64,000 nt of DNA from Scatophagus argus (Eukaryota; Chordata; Actinopteri; Scatophagidae). This document shows positions 11,040 through 26,000 of this stretch, one piece after another. How positions within the stretch are numbered: position 1 is the first letter of the stretch; each line of letters opens with the position of its first letter. The translations under genes were made by a program, and so were the position numbers. The stretch lies in contig NC_058506.1 of the NCBI RefSeq assembly GCF_020382885.2, positions 12,812,318 to 12,876,317 of the forward strand, given 5' to 3'. A model generated the notes under the pieces. That model saw only the letters and a list, made by a program, of their open reading frames with translations. It did not search any database and was not told where the DNA came from.

Positions 11040-14000
11040 ATGCATCAGCTGCTCGTGGTGACCTTAGTGCTGGTGGCACTCTGCTCTATAGGGAGCGTGG
11101 ATTCTTCAGCTTACGACAAGATAGTCAGCCACAGTCGCATAAGGGCCAGGAAGGAAGGGTAAGGAGATGGGACATGGGGGGAGGGGGGGAGGGGGGTTGA
11201 CAAAATATGAGATATGTGTCACTTTAAAACTGAGTCATTTATATTTGAATCAAGAGATAACTTGTGATTTCAACCATTCTGATCAACCTGCTTGCGTTTG
11301 TCTCCGGATGTGAGAACATAAATTACATGATTAGCAACGAGCTGACAGATGTGTCACCTGTGTGAAGTGCTATGCACGTTGCATGGTATGTTTTAAGGTG
11401 GTTTTAAAACACACACAGCACTCGATCATGATTTGAGAAGCAGGTCAGGCACATTGAGGAAACTATTGATCCAAGCCATAATGGAAAATTCGATAGTGTC
11501 TCTGACATTCATTCACTTCTCTGCTGTAAACAGTGTGGTCAGTGTGTGGTGTTTGAAAATTTTTCATTTTCAAATCAAAATTTTCATTTTCATTTAAGTT
11601 TGAGGAGATTTGTTACTTTCTGAAATGAACCGTTAATCTGTACCCGTTTTTTTTACTGTGATGTTAGACACACCAACAGAAATCTATACACATCAGGGTG
11701 ACGGGTCTGCAACATAGCACAGCCTAACCCCTAACTAGAGTAGTTTGGAGTTAGGGGACTTAGCTCAAAGGAGCTACTGCCGCTCCAGTTAACTTCTGTT
11801 AAGAAATGATGATGAGACAAAATGAGACTTTGAATTATTGATTATTGAAAAGAAAGTCTTCAAACATTGTAAATAAGCCTCTGCATAAGCCTCCTTTATA
11901 AATGATGTATTTCTCCGCCTGCATCTGCCCCATCCTGTTACACCTTCCCTCCTCTCATCTCTCCTCATCTTACCGTTACTCCTTCTTCACTTTTACCCGT
12001 CTGTCTCTTTCACCTTCATACACCACCCACCTGCCCTCCCTGCTACCCCTGTTTCTCACTTTCTTTGTCCCTCTCCCCCCCCCCCCCTCCCTTACAGACC
12101 CAATGTGTGCGCGCTGCAGCAGGTCCTGGGGACTAAAAAGAAGTACTTCAGCACATGTAGGAACTGGTACAAAGGCTCCATCTGCGGCAAGAAGGCGTAA
12201 GTCTTCAGCAGAAGATTAAATGGATTGAATAACTGTGATAAGTAAAGGATTATCTTATTTTTTTATTTTATTCTTTTTTTATTTGTTTTTTGCTTTTTGA
12301 TGTCTTGCACCTACCTAAAGTGCAAACCACCCCCAGCTTCCAAACATCCCAACAGCAGTATTTCAGAACTTTCTTACAAGTCAGATTAACATGAATTACT
12401 TATTAATTATTAACATTTTAACATGAAAGTGCCTGTTTCTGCATATGTGGATGGACGTCCTCCTCACCTGTTTCCAGCTTTATTACTGTTTAAACAGCTG
12501 GGGTCAGTTCTGTATGGCCCAAGTTTTCTAGACCCTCAGGCATTGTGTCTGGAGTCTCCTGAACTCGTTGCGCGTTCTTCTCTGACCATAAAAATGTCTT
12601 TTTAAGTAATTTGAATTTTTTGAAATATGGAAAGAAACAAGACCCAAGCTGCAGTATATCATTCTTGTTTTCCTGAAGGCTTTAGCTCAATGTACAAACA
12701 TATGTTTTCCCTTTACAACCGGATTTCACACTCTCAGTTTATACTTTGAAACGTTATGTGCTTATAAGGTATAACAATCTCTCTTTGTCTTCATCTTCCT
12801 CTGCCGTCCTCTCAAGTCTGGGCATGCTGTGTAGCCTGCAGGCCGGAGCTTCACTCTATTGTTGGCCTGTTGATGTGATTGATGCCTCACTTTACCTCTG
12901 ACACATTTTAGGTGGTCAGAAAAACAACCACTTCAAATGCTTCCAGTGTTTCTGTGCAGCTGGGCGTAACTAAGGGTGTAATATTGCAGCTTTAGTTTCA
13001 CCAGGTTAGATTTCTTGTTATGGGTGATGGGTCTTAATTTGTACAGCTATTAAAACTTTAATAATGCTGGTTTCAATGAGGTCTCATAGTGGAAGTGATA
13101 GCTGTTTCCTGATTTAGTGATTAACAATAAAAATCAATTTTTGCTGGTTGAAAAACACCAAATTTGAAAATATTAATAAGCAAAAATGTTGGGTTTACAA
13201 GCAAGAGAAGAATGCATAAAGGTATAAATCCAGACATTGTTGATGGCCTTAGGTCGGTGTAATATATTCTAGAGACATCATGTGCAGCATTGATAGATAT
13301 TAGGGTAAAAATTATGAAATATTAAAGTTGAAGCGTTGATGGAGTGTAAGGCTCAGTTGGAGCTGTTTGCTGCCTTGTAAGTGACTTGAGTGAGTCACTT
13401 TCTGCCTATTACATACACATGGACCTGTACAAGAACACACTTACACAAACTGCTGCTGCTGTCTTACGATAAGCCTATGATGAGAGAGGGAGAATGGATA
13501 AAAGAGCGACTGTGTCCAGAAGAAGCAATGGATTATAATGAGATAACATTACATGGAGACACTCAGCAACTACAAAAAAAGACAAGATAATATAACATGA
13601 GGGAAGACAGCAGAAAGGTAATAAGGGTTTCTAAGATAGCAAGCACCTTGAATTGTTTTTTGTCTCTTGAACTGGAAAACTAAAATAAAGATCTCCTCTT
13701 ACGAATCTCATTAAATAGTTCACTAAGATATTATTATTTATATAAAATATATTTCTTTCTGTCCCTCAGTGCCTACAAAAGTTTAAAGAAGTCTACTAAG
13801 ACTAAGGTTAGGTTTAAAAAGATGTTGGGTTTAAATGTAATGAAAATAGCCATATATCTACATTCCAAAGTATGTTTTTAGCAAATTGAGAGTGTGAAAT
13901 ATATATTATTTATGGGACCATATCGGCCATCGGTTATGCATAAACCAAATGTGTTGCACTGTTTGTGAGCAGGCAAATAAAAATTGGGATAATGACAATA

Positions 14001-17000
14001 TGCAGAAAACAGAGACATATAAAAAAAGGAAAAGCCAGAAAAATCTTGTCTTTGTCTCTTCCTCTGTGTATGATCACAGCGAGGACATTGTTCAGCAGCA
14101 GTGAAGGAAATCCACCCAGCTGTGGTTATGTCTGAGATGGATTCGGTGTTGATGAGAGATTAGGAAAGTTTGTTTGAGTCGACAGTATGGCTGTTTCACT
14201 GCATGCTGGTTTATGAGCAAGCATGCAGTTGAAGTAATACATGGACCGAATCTCTTAAAAGCAAGCTCGAACAAATTCTGTCAATGGGAATTCAACCTGT
14301 GCTGTGTTCTTCTAATTATTTACTCTGGAGCTAAATGACACCCTGGGGATTTCTTAATGCCTTCCTTTCCACAAAGTTCTCTCTAGGCGATGTTGCCGGA
14401 GATTCAGGTGGAAGCAATTTCCTTTCAAAGTGATGTGGTCCAAGTGACAAACACAACATGCATGGATCAGAGGACAAGTACTTAGAATCAAGTTTATTTT
14501 TAGTTAAACCACAATAATGTCAAATGCACTGGCATCTTTATTTTTACAGAAAGAGTCCACTCATGTACATTCTCTCTCTCTCCATACACACACACACACA
14601 TATATATATATGCATATATATGTGTGTATATATAAACGCTGGCACAAAAAACACTTGATGAGGACAGAAGAGAGACTGTTGATAGTTGATTATATAACAG
14701 GAAAAACTGTGATGTATTTATCTGATGCTAGACAACACCACATTTTTTCTGTGTGAGTCTTATGTATGTATGTGTGTGCATGCGTGTGTGTGTGTGTGCG
14801 CTCTCTCATGCCCCATGTTTGCACATCTGTTCCTCTGGAAGCCTCACTGAGCTGGCTCGCGCAGTGACACTGCCAGAGGTCTGGTTGCAGTGTGCTGGCT
14901 CTGTCTCTGGTCTGTTCTGCATCCATTACCCAGAGCACAACCGGGGAACAGTGACTTCATACCTTCCTGACAGCCAGCTGTGAAAGGATATATTTATGTA
15001 TTTTTCATTATAATAATTAGTGCCAAAGCAGAAAGTGAGTGTACTGCAAGTGACATGGTTACATTCAAGTCATGCATAAATGCACAAATACTGATTAAAG
15101 TGGATTAGAGAGGGTTGGCCAAAACGTGTCATTTTAGGGAGTTGAACGGAGAAAGTGAGAGGTGTTGATTTTTGTGTGTGTGTGTGTGCTTGAAGTAGGC
15201 TATGAAGGAAGTGATTTGTCTGCATATCACTACTGTTTTTTTTCTGAAAGGCAAAGTAAACAGTTTTTGCTTTGGTCATGAATCTTGTAGAGAGTGCACA
15301 GGGTTCATAAAAAAACTGTAGTATACAGAAAGCAGGAAACATTAAAAATCAAATTATGCTGAGTGTGTAGTAAGCTCTGAGCAAACCTCTCTGAGTAAAC
15401 CACTTCAGCAAATACACCAAAAGCTGCAACTGGAACCCATGAGGTGCTTTGGGTTAAACCCCGATTAAACTTTTTTCCAGCGTTCACGAACTTTATGGCT
15501 GTTGGTGGATCACTGTTGCGCGTCCAATGTTGACTCACTCCGTTTGTGTTTGCATCTTGGAAGACTTGTGTTTATTAAATTAAAATTTCTGCTTTCATTA
15601 CTATAGTTCATTCCTTCATCAAACCTACATTTTACAGAATACTGTCTTCTCACACCTCATTCTGTCATTCATAGGGTTACAGTAAAGTGTAACTTGATCC
15701 CCTGTGAACCATGCTGTACGTCTGATTACAGCTGCACGCTCCTTTGGTGCACTTTTTGTTAGCAGGTCCTCTCAGCTTCCTGCCAGGATGTTTCTACTTC
15801 TTTGAGCTGTGTTTTCACGACTTCATAAGCTGTTCCTTCCACCCCAGAAAACGAAATCTATCACAGGCACAAGAAGTCAACTGTATATCAAGATTTTATT
15901 TTGTTTTTTTTGGACACTTTCTGGAGATTTAACTTAATGGCCAAGGGGGCTGTTTTTTTATGTTAACATGCTTACAGTGTAGGTAGATGAATATAAAAAC
16001 TGTAAAGCCTTGATTTTCTTAGGGATGTGGTAGCCATTAGTCTCCGTAAAGTTTCTGGGACTATGCTGTTGGATTTGACCAGTGTGACAGCCTGCAGAAA
16101 TACTGCTTTACATTATACTGAAGAGATAGAATAGTTTAAAAATGTTGAACTAGTGGGTTGTGTATTGATTTCTGTTTTTTATTTGCTGGATTTGTTACTG
16201 CTGTATGAGATATTGGAAATGATGTTAGCTGGCTCACTTGCAACAAGTGTCTTTATTTCCAGTCCAGCTTTTCCCTGTGAGTGGCCTGTGGGGAGCTGTG
16301 CACTTTCTGCCAGTTTTTCTTGTGGAAGCGTTTAATGTTCCACCCTCATGTTAAAACTGTTTTGTCTTTTTTTGCATTCTCGTTAACTTGCTTGCTTTTT
16401 GGGATGCGCTGCCATTACTTACTTGGTGAGTGAGATCCTCTCTCTGCTCTCCTGTCTCAAATCTCTTCACCGTTCTCGGTCCAAGCACTCGTCACTCTCT
16501 CCCATCACAGTTCCAGAGGTTGTTATTCCTCACAGATGTCAGTTCTGCTTTGCTGATCTTGCAAGCTTTTGCTTTCTCAAACTGCATTACAATTACACTC
16601 CATATTGCAAAGATTTTATTTTTGCTGTTGCAAAAACTGTGCATCATTACAATTTGCATCTCTCTGACTGTATGGCCTCCCACACCATAAAAATCACTCA
16701 ATCACTTTTTCACATTCTGTGCCTGAAAATCAATAATTTATGTTTTTCACAATCAGCTGATCTACCGTGTAGCAAGTCTAATGTGTTTGTTCTTTTTTGA
16801 AAGTGTGGTCCTTTATGAATGCTGTCCTGGGTACATGAAGCTGGAGGGCATGAGAGGATGCCCTGCAGGTAAATAGCTCTCACCACAGTCCATCTGGTGT
16901 GATGATTTAATTATTATCCCATGAACAAAAGGAGTTGATTCAAAGTTCAAAATTTCCTCTTCTTTTCCCCCTTAGTGGCTCCCATTGACCATGTGTATGG

Positions 17001-20000
17001 TACGCTGGGGCTCATAAAGGCTACGACTACACAGCAGTACTCTGACATGTCAAAGCTGAGAAATGAAATTGAAGGCCAAGGCTCCTTCACCATGTTTGCC
17101 CCAAGCAACGAAGCCTGGGATGAACTGGACCCTGTAAGTACACTGGAGCTTTAGAACTTTTCCAGTGGAACATAAATGAATTGGTTACTCACACACTTAT
17201 TAACCTTTAAATAATGTTGTGATTTTCCCAGACTGTACGGTCTGCACTCGTGAGCAACGTGAACATCGAGCTGTACAACGCTCTCCACTTCCACATGGTG
17301 AATCACCGTCTTCTGACCAAAGACATGAGGAACGACATGACTGTCACTTCCATGTACAATGACCTGGGCCTGTACATCAACCACTACTCGAACGGGGTCA
17401 GTTTTCATGAATGCCTGATTGAATTAAGACTGAGACTGAATAAAAGACCTCTGACCGAAATGATGGTCTTTGCTTAATATAAAATTTCCTCTCTGTGAAG
17501 ATTGTGACAGTGAACTGTGCCAGGATCATCCATGGTAACCAGGTGGCCACAAACGGCGTGGTGCATGTCATTGATCGGGTCATCAGCGCTGTGGGCAACA
17601 CCATCAAAGAAGTCCTGGATGTCAACGATGATCTCTCTTCCTTCAATGTATGTAAAGCATGCATGCTCTATATTAATCTTAGAACACTACATTTGACTGA
17701 TATGCTTAAAATGAAATGTGTTTTTTAAAAAAAGCAATTGGTTTGTTATCCAGGCTGCAGCATTGGCTTCTGGTATGATGGACAAGCTGGACCAGCCTGG
17801 CCACTATACTCTGTTTGCTCCCACTAATGAAGCCTTCGACAGACTGAGCCCAGGCTACCTGGAGCGTATCATGGCAGACAAGACTGTTATTGCAGGTACA
17901 TTCCACATGTGATACATTATGATGATATAAGCCTCTAGCATCCCATTCTTTCAATGATTTTGGTTAGAGTAGATAGAGTTCCAGGCTGAAATAAAACAAA
18001 TGTTGGATAGAGCAGCATGAAACTGAGTACAGATTGTCATTGTTACCTGAGAATGAATCCTGTAGACTTTAGCTTCCCTCACTTCTCTTCCGCCACAAGC
18101 AGAAGTTTGGTAACTTTAGCTGAAGACCACATCTAGAGTGCATTATGGGAGCATTTTAAGTGTATTATTATGCATTCACAATTGAAATGAAATATCTCAT
18201 CAGGTAGGCATATGGGATGGATTGCAATGAAATCTGTCTGTCTTTAATTTCCCTTTCAGGATGAATTGTAATCACTTTGATGATATGCTTACAGTACATG
18301 TCATATAATGCCATCATGTCAAAATTTGCCCAATACTTTGTATTAAGACAATATTTGCAAAAAGCCTTCACTATACTGTTAGCACCCTAACTGGGAATTG
18401 CAGTTATGATAAACATTATGGCTGCATAGCATTAACACATAAGCACGGTCACTGTGAAATTGTTAGCATGCTAACATTAGTACTTAGCTCAAAGCACCAC
18501 TGTGCCAAGTACAACTTTTGATTGTTTAACTTTGAAAATTAATTTGTCCGGAAGTCAACTTAATTAATGCTGACAGATCAATTTCAAATTTAAACTAAAG
18601 TACTGAAACCATCTTCCAAATTCATTCAGTAAATTCCTACTAACTGCATGTCTAAACTTAGATATCTATCCAATAAAAGAGTGCATGCATACACAAGCAT
18701 GTCTACAAACTAAAAAGCGGGAAACTTATGTCTCCACAGTGGCAGTTAATCTGCTTATTTGCTGAGTCACTGGCCTGCCAGGAACCTCTATTAGCAGGAA
18801 GACAGTTTGCACTGTCCTCAGTGAGTGGCTCCCTCTGGGAATACAATATAACCTCAGATAAGTTCTCAGACACTTGGCAAACAGGCTTTGCTGACCAACC
18901 ATGTCAGAACATACTCCAAAGTAAAGATTATATGGAGGCTTGTGCCTTGTCTCTGCAAGAGTTGATGTGGGCCACAGAGCAATTCAACTTGAAGTCCAAC
19001 TGATTGTATTGAATTTTTTGTGGATTTGGCAGGATTTTTTATGTTTTCATTGCATTGCTTTTGCAGTTTTGCTTGCTTAGTTTAACAGTTGGGTGCAGTC
19101 ATGGGTGTAATCCCATATCTTTATGCTGACAAAAGTGTGTAAATATTCCCAAAAGAGCTGAAAGAATATGCGTGTGTATGTGTGCATGTTCACTGAGTAA
19201 TGGTCTCATTTGTAAATTTTGGATTGCGTAACCAGATTATAAAAATACCTACAGGCAACAAAGTCTGTAAAGTGACCAATCTGATCAGCAACTTTTTCTT
19301 TTTCTCGCCCTTTATCTCTTTCACACTTCAACCCACCCACTCAGCCCTGGTGAACTACCATCTGCTGAACAGTGTCCAGTGTTCGGAGGCAATCATGGCA
19401 GGGTCAGTGTATGAGACCGCAGAGGGCAGCACCATACAGATCGGCTGTGATGGCGACAGTCTGACAGTCAACGGCATCAAGATGGTGCTGAAGAAGGACA
19501 TTGTTACCACCAATGGCGTCATCCACCTCATCGACCAGGTGCTCATCCCTGACTCAGGTAACAAAACATCTTGAACATCTTTAATTCTAATTTAGTTCAA
19601 ATGATTTGACTGTATCTTTATTGTGTGATCACCAACATGTCCTGTTTATTCACATCAGCTAAGGACGGGATGGAGTTGTTGGGAGACTCCCAGGGCACTT
19701 TCAGCGACATGGTGTCCGAACTGGGCTTAGCCGCTGCCATGGGTCCAAAGACAGAGTACACACTGCTTGCTCCTGTCAACTCTGCCTTCACCAGTGAGTT
19801 GATCTCCAAAAAAGTTCTTGTAGACATCACTTTGACACACTGACTTTTTTTTAAACCTTCTTTTTTGGCCATTAAAAAAAAACCTTCAGCAACAATATAA
19901 AGAAAAAAATCATATTTTGTCTTTGACAGATCAGAAAATATGCTAACTCATTTTGTACTTTCAGTAACAGAACATTCTAAGGCACACAGAAGAGGAAATG

Positions 20001-23000
20001 TTTTATCAGGACAGGCATCTAATATTAATCTGTAAGTATCAATTATGTTTTAGAAATCTGTAACTTTTTTTCTGTTTGTCAGGTGAAGTGATGTCCACAG
20101 ACCAAAGCTTACTGAGAACCATTCTGGAGAATCACATCTTGAAGTTCAAAATTACGCTGAGTGAGCTCTACAATGGACAACTGCTGGAAACATTGGCTGG
20201 CAAACTGCTCAGAGTCTTCATTTACCGCACTGTGAGAACATCGTGTGTCTTTTTGTGTGTGTGTGTGTGTTGTTGCATCAGCGAGTCAAACGGTATCATG
20301 AAAGAAAGGGAAAAACATGATGGATAGAAACTGGAAAGCACTGGCTTCCTTAGTGGAGATCTGAAAGCCCTTTTTAGGCCCCTTACCAAGTGCTAACATG
20401 ATTCTGCTGTTTTCAGCTTTAATCAAAAGTTTAAAAAAAAGCAGCTTATTAGTTCAGTTTGGCAGATTAAGTGTGTTTCCAATGGTTTAAATATTGCAAA
20501 CAGCTGGTTTAATAGAAATTGTTCTTTTTGATTGATCACAATCAAACAAGCATGTGTGACAGCTCCCCTCCTCTAAGCTAAATGGTTACCAGATGTGCAC
20601 AGTGACATTCGGAAATGTAACTTTGTTAAATGTTCTTCATCTAGGCTGTGTGCATAGAAAATGCATGTATGGTGCGTGGCAGTAAAGAGGGAAGCAACAG
20701 TGCCCTCCATGTTATGAAGTCCATCATCAAACCTGCAGAGAAAACAATATACGAGCACCTGATTGCTGACGGACGGTTCAAGTAAGAGTTCAAGTGCATT
20801 ATATATATACATAAACATGTACCATGTCACTTACAGTGACGTGTAGTAGCAAGCAAGGTTTAAGTACGTAGGAAAAGTGAGAAATTGAGTTGTGGTGTAA
20901 AGGGAATATTATTCACAATAAAATAAAATGTCATGGACAATGTCTGACCTTACACTCTTAATATTTTCTGGCACTATGATGGATATTGGCACCAGAAGAG
21001 GCTGATGATGAATAACTGAGGAAGCAGTTGTGTGACTCAGTTTGACCACACAAGCACACAGGTCTCACACCAATCCCAATCTGAACTCCAAATCCAAATT
21101 ATAGTTTGGTCTCCCCACAGCACAGAACTCATTGTGTCATTGTAGCCAGAGCTGTTCCCTTGCTCATTTCCTGCAGTCTGAAACCAACTCACTGTGATGA
21201 AAAAATAAAACTAACAGCAGAATTGGTAAATAAAGAAAAACATTTTTAAAGACCTCCTTTACTCTATAATGCACTGTTGCAGAGTAAGGAACCACGTTTG
21301 TGTCACTGAACATTATTTACTTTCTCACTTTTCAGTTTGTATGTCTGTCTTTGTAGATTGTAAAACATCACCATCACTGAAGTCAAAAGTGTACAACATT
21401 GCACTTACGTTTAGGCCATAGGCTTCACTCCTTGAGTACCGTATGTTGATTTTGTGACTTTTGTGCTCCCTTACTTTTATTTTATTTGAATAAATGCAGG
21501 ATTTTCCTGTCGTTGATGGAGACAGCAGATCTGACTGATTTGCTGAAGCAGGAAGGCTCTTACACCATCTTTGCACCAACGGATGATGCCTTCGCTGACC
21601 TCACCAAAGAGGACTTGGCTCTGCTGAAAAGTGAGAACTCCACTGAAATGAAACACATGCTTTCATGCATCTTGCTTTTGAAGACTGAGGATTGCTAAGC
21701 TATTTAAAGCTATATAGTGCAGGAGAAGATGAGGAGGGAAAAAAAAATATCAAGAGCTGTAGCTCTCTTGTGCAGTATGAACATAATTTTTGACTTGTAT
21801 TGTCATTGACAGGTGATCTGAATACTTTGAGGGTCATTCTGCTGTACCACTTCAGTAATGGCATATTCATCAATGGAGGATTAGAGGGAGGAGTTACCAA
21901 TCTTCTCAAAACACTCCAAGGCAGCAACCTGCAAGTTATGTCTGTATGTACAACCCTAAATCTTTATAATTTTTTTCTGCACCAACCAATGCATCAGCTC
22001 ATGAAGTCCAACAATTCAAGAATGTTCTGTTTGTGCAGCCATGATTATTCTACCCTACAAACAATTTCAATTCCTCCCTGCTTTTGATTAAAAAAGCAGG
22101 GAGGAATTCTCTCCCTTTAAGAGCATAGTTTTAAAAGTTTTAAAGTGTCTACAAGGAACTTATTGTGTTTTTAGTGGCCTCTATTGGTAAAACCAGCATT
22201 TCCAGAGTGACAAAGTTCATAAATATCTTGATCTGGCTGGCACATGCATTTGTTTTGAAAGGGAGTGAAAGAATGACAACATTTTTTTAAAATCCTAGTT
22301 TTCTTTTTTAAAACACAGCTGTTAGCAGGACCTATAGTGATGAGGTAATGTACCTATTTGTGGCTATTAATAACATAATATTATGATGATGGTGACACAA
22401 TGCAAACTATGTTTTAATACCTTTCATATGCCTAGGTTACATAAGCCTACAACTTACAGATTTGGTTTCTCTGCAATAACGATTTTCTTGAGAAAGCCAA
22501 ACTTATTAACATTCACATATGTAAGTCTTTTCTATTACAATATTATCTACTGTGATATACCTCCATGGACTGTAAACTTCTATTTCATAAAATAAACATA
22601 CCATATTACATACCTATTTAGGAGGAAGAGGGCCAGTTCAGGATTTTGAATTACTCAGTTATGAGATCTTGCCCCAGTTTCAGCCATAACAAGAAAAATA
22701 AAATGTCAAACATAAAATTTTCTAAAAATATCTCGCCCTGCTTCCTTTTCAGCTGGCTAATGTATTACTCATTGTAAATCTTTGCCTTGTAAAACGTAAA
22801 CAAAGGCTCGACTGGAAGAGCCTGTGTTTGTGTGCTTGCTGTAAATCGTTTTGTCTGATGAAACAGGGTATGAGACCTGATGACAGGCATTAAAAATAAC
22901 CATATGCAAATAGCTCATCTTCATACTGGTAGTCTTGTTTGCTTGTGTAGTTCATATAGAGGCATCAATATTAAACTGAGACTGTGACCAGATAAAACTC

Positions 23001-26000
23001 CTGCTGCTTTAATTGACCTCATATAATAATTTTTTTCCATGTCTCAGAGCCTCCATTGTGAGGCTTTAACCCAGTCTTTCTCCACATTCTCATTTAAGCA
23101 ATAGCATCAAAGAACCCATGCTAATCTGTAACTTCAAAGCTGTGTATCTCTAAAGAAAGGCCCAACATAATAAAACCTGGCATCTTGCCATTGCCATCAC
23201 CGCCCACTCTCTGTATTCACCACTTTGCCACCTCCCATCCTGATGCCTTCCATTCTTCTCTGTCTGCTTTGCTCTTGCTTGTCAGTCTTCATGTCAGCTT
23301 TATCAGCATTTCACCCATTACCTCAATTTTGCCCTGCCTCTGTCTCCTACCATGCTATCAGGTTATTAGCAAAGGTCTCATATCAGGCCTGAAGGACTTC
23401 CTCAATGAACTCAGGAAAAGCTTGTTTGCCAGAAACAGAAAAGTGGGCAATTAAGGCCCAGTGTTTAAAGAAAATACATAAATTAACATAAACTTGATAC
23501 ATGTAGTTCATGTGGTTACGTTTTAAAAACATGACTGGGACAGAAATGTGAATGATGTGGCTGAAGTTAGTGAGTGAGTGGGTGAGAGGAAGTAGGGTTG
23601 GAGGGAAACCAATTCCTTACTTACTGATCATGTCCACCTTCAGACATCCCCATGGAGACAATTAAACTGCAGGAAAGTAAGCACGAATGGGATTCACAGA
23701 TCTCTTCAAGCCTCGTCTCACCTGAAAACCTCTCATGGCAAACCATTTAAAAAAAGTTTAATAGGGGATTTGAGTTTGTTTTAGAGTCGGTAGTAGACGC
23801 AGCTCTCAAAATAAGATCATATCTATTGATTCCCTTATAAAATAGATATGTATACATTATTTTCTCTGTTTTTCCCAGGTAAACAACTCTATCCATGTCA
23901 ACTCTGTGGATGTGCCAGACAGTGATTTGATGGCAACAAATGGTGTGATCCATGTGGTGAAGAATATTCTCTATCCTGCAGGTGAGAGGAGCTTACAGTC
24001 CAGGCTTTGTGGGAGATGGACGGCTCCAGTAAATGGACATTACATTAGTTATTACATTAATTATTAAAAGGAGAAAACATAGAAGAGCCTACATCAGTTT
24101 AATGTGGTGAAAATAGTAGCAGTAGTTATAGGGAACTATAATGTTTTGGGGGGTTTTGTTTCCACTTTTCCAAGTCAGAAACTAGTGTGTGTCTTGTGTC
24201 TTGGAACCAAATTTTATTTATTTAGTGTTGTGTTAAGTTATGTGGAACAGCAGTATTAGACTATCTTGGCTCAACTGTTGAGTGTCTGTGGAATCAAATA
24301 ACATAATAACATAATTCTGATCGAGAGATTTAACAACACTGAGCAAGTAAACTTGGGGGGGGTGTAGCTTGGTCAGAGGGGATTATTACATTATTACTAC
24401 ATAATAATATTACTACATTATTATATATTTGTATAATGTGTCCCCTTGTCCTTGAATGTATTACGTTTGTCTGATGATGCAATTTTGTTACAGACCTGCC
24501 TGTGGGCCGCCAGGACCTCCTGGTCCTTCTGAGGAAGCTGATTAGATACATCCAGATAAAGGTATAGAGAAAGAGAAAACACACGTAGGTCTGAACATGC
24601 ATTGATCAAAGGGAGGTTTTCTATTATTTTGTGTCTTATACCTTTCATTTTGTTATTTGTTATTCTTTTTGTTTTTCTGTTTTTTAGTTTGTTTCTGGAT
24701 ATACTTATGCTGAGATCCCACTCACCTTTCTCAGTAAGTTTCTTTAGTTGCACTCTCACTGTGTAAAGTGTAAATAATATTGCATCTGCATCAATTTAAA
24801 ACGACTTGTGTTACTTTACAGAGAGGATCATCACTATTGAAACAGGTAAGACTGCTATTGCGACATGATTAAAAGAAGTTTTGAATCCATCATGATCATA
24901 CAGTGCATGTAACCTTAGTGTGGTCATTAAGAAAGGCCTTTGAAACTAATTCATGTTCTTTGTTCAAAAATGGGCAAGTGAAATCCAACCTGCAGCCACA
25001 GGGCCATTACATGCATATCAACCTCCAGCTCCATACAGGCCTCCTCCATCTTCTGTGTTCCTCCAATTATCTACTCTTGCTATTGCTTCAGTCCTCTTGG
25101 AATATTTAATCAGCTCCTTTAGGGAGAAGGTAATTAGGCTGTCAAAGCCTAACAGGGTCAGATACCACAGAGGACTGTTGGATTTTGTTCATTAAGTTGG
25201 GCTCAGTCCAGTGCACTTCCACACAGATGAGAGCATGCCTTCACATATTGGGTAACATAGGGGGGGCGAAGTCTGACTCTTCAAAGGTAATTAGGCATAT
25301 TACATGAACTACAGAGACACAAGAGAGGTTGTAAAATTTATGGGAATGTGTTATACCTGATTAATCTATTGTAATTTCTACTTTCTACCATTTTTGGCAC
25401 TATGTATAAAGTTTCCACATTCTTTGATCAAACAAAAGCATGTGGGAAAGAAAAACGAGTCTTACAAGTAGACATATCTTTGTTTTATGTGCTGTTTTAT
25501 GTGTGAGGCCAAAAGGTTTACTACTGCTCAAGAGGTTTTCAATGCACAATTTAACATCCACTGTTTCTTGGGATTAGGTAGCTAAAGTATAAGGCCTAAA
25601 AGTACAGAAACTGCTATGCTCTGCTGTGATACCATCTGATATATATTTTTAGATTGAATAATGGCTCCTAAAGATGCAATTCATAAGTGAACCTTACTGA
25701 ACAGGAAGTGGGGCTGATCCTGATAAAGCCAACAAATGATTGATCATACTGATTCACTGTATAAGAGCCTTGAAATTAAAATGGTTGTAGTTTTAAGCTA
25801 CAAGAAAAAATAAAACCTTTATATGAATAAGAAAGTACACATCTGGTGGTAAAATCATGCAGAACACACTCTCTCACTTTTGCACACACACACACACAGT
25901 TATAAACTATATCATTCTTATCTTTAGCACTGAGATTAGCACAGCCTATTAAGGCTGTGTGTGTGCTTGTAGCAGCCTATATTCACAAAGCAGCATTACC

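Larger units (their letters stand above)
12197..16803 (+). other. postn intron 2 (4.6 kb)
   Basis: The longest periostin intron. It contains microsatellites at 14571-14634 (TC, CA and TA runs), 14761-14799 (TG) and 15174-15189 (TG). No exon, RNA gene or recognisable mobile element was seen. The open frames at 13390-13590 and 16399-16800 look random: neither has recognisable protein content, and the second runs straight into the acceptor of exon 3. Confidence 0.7.
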
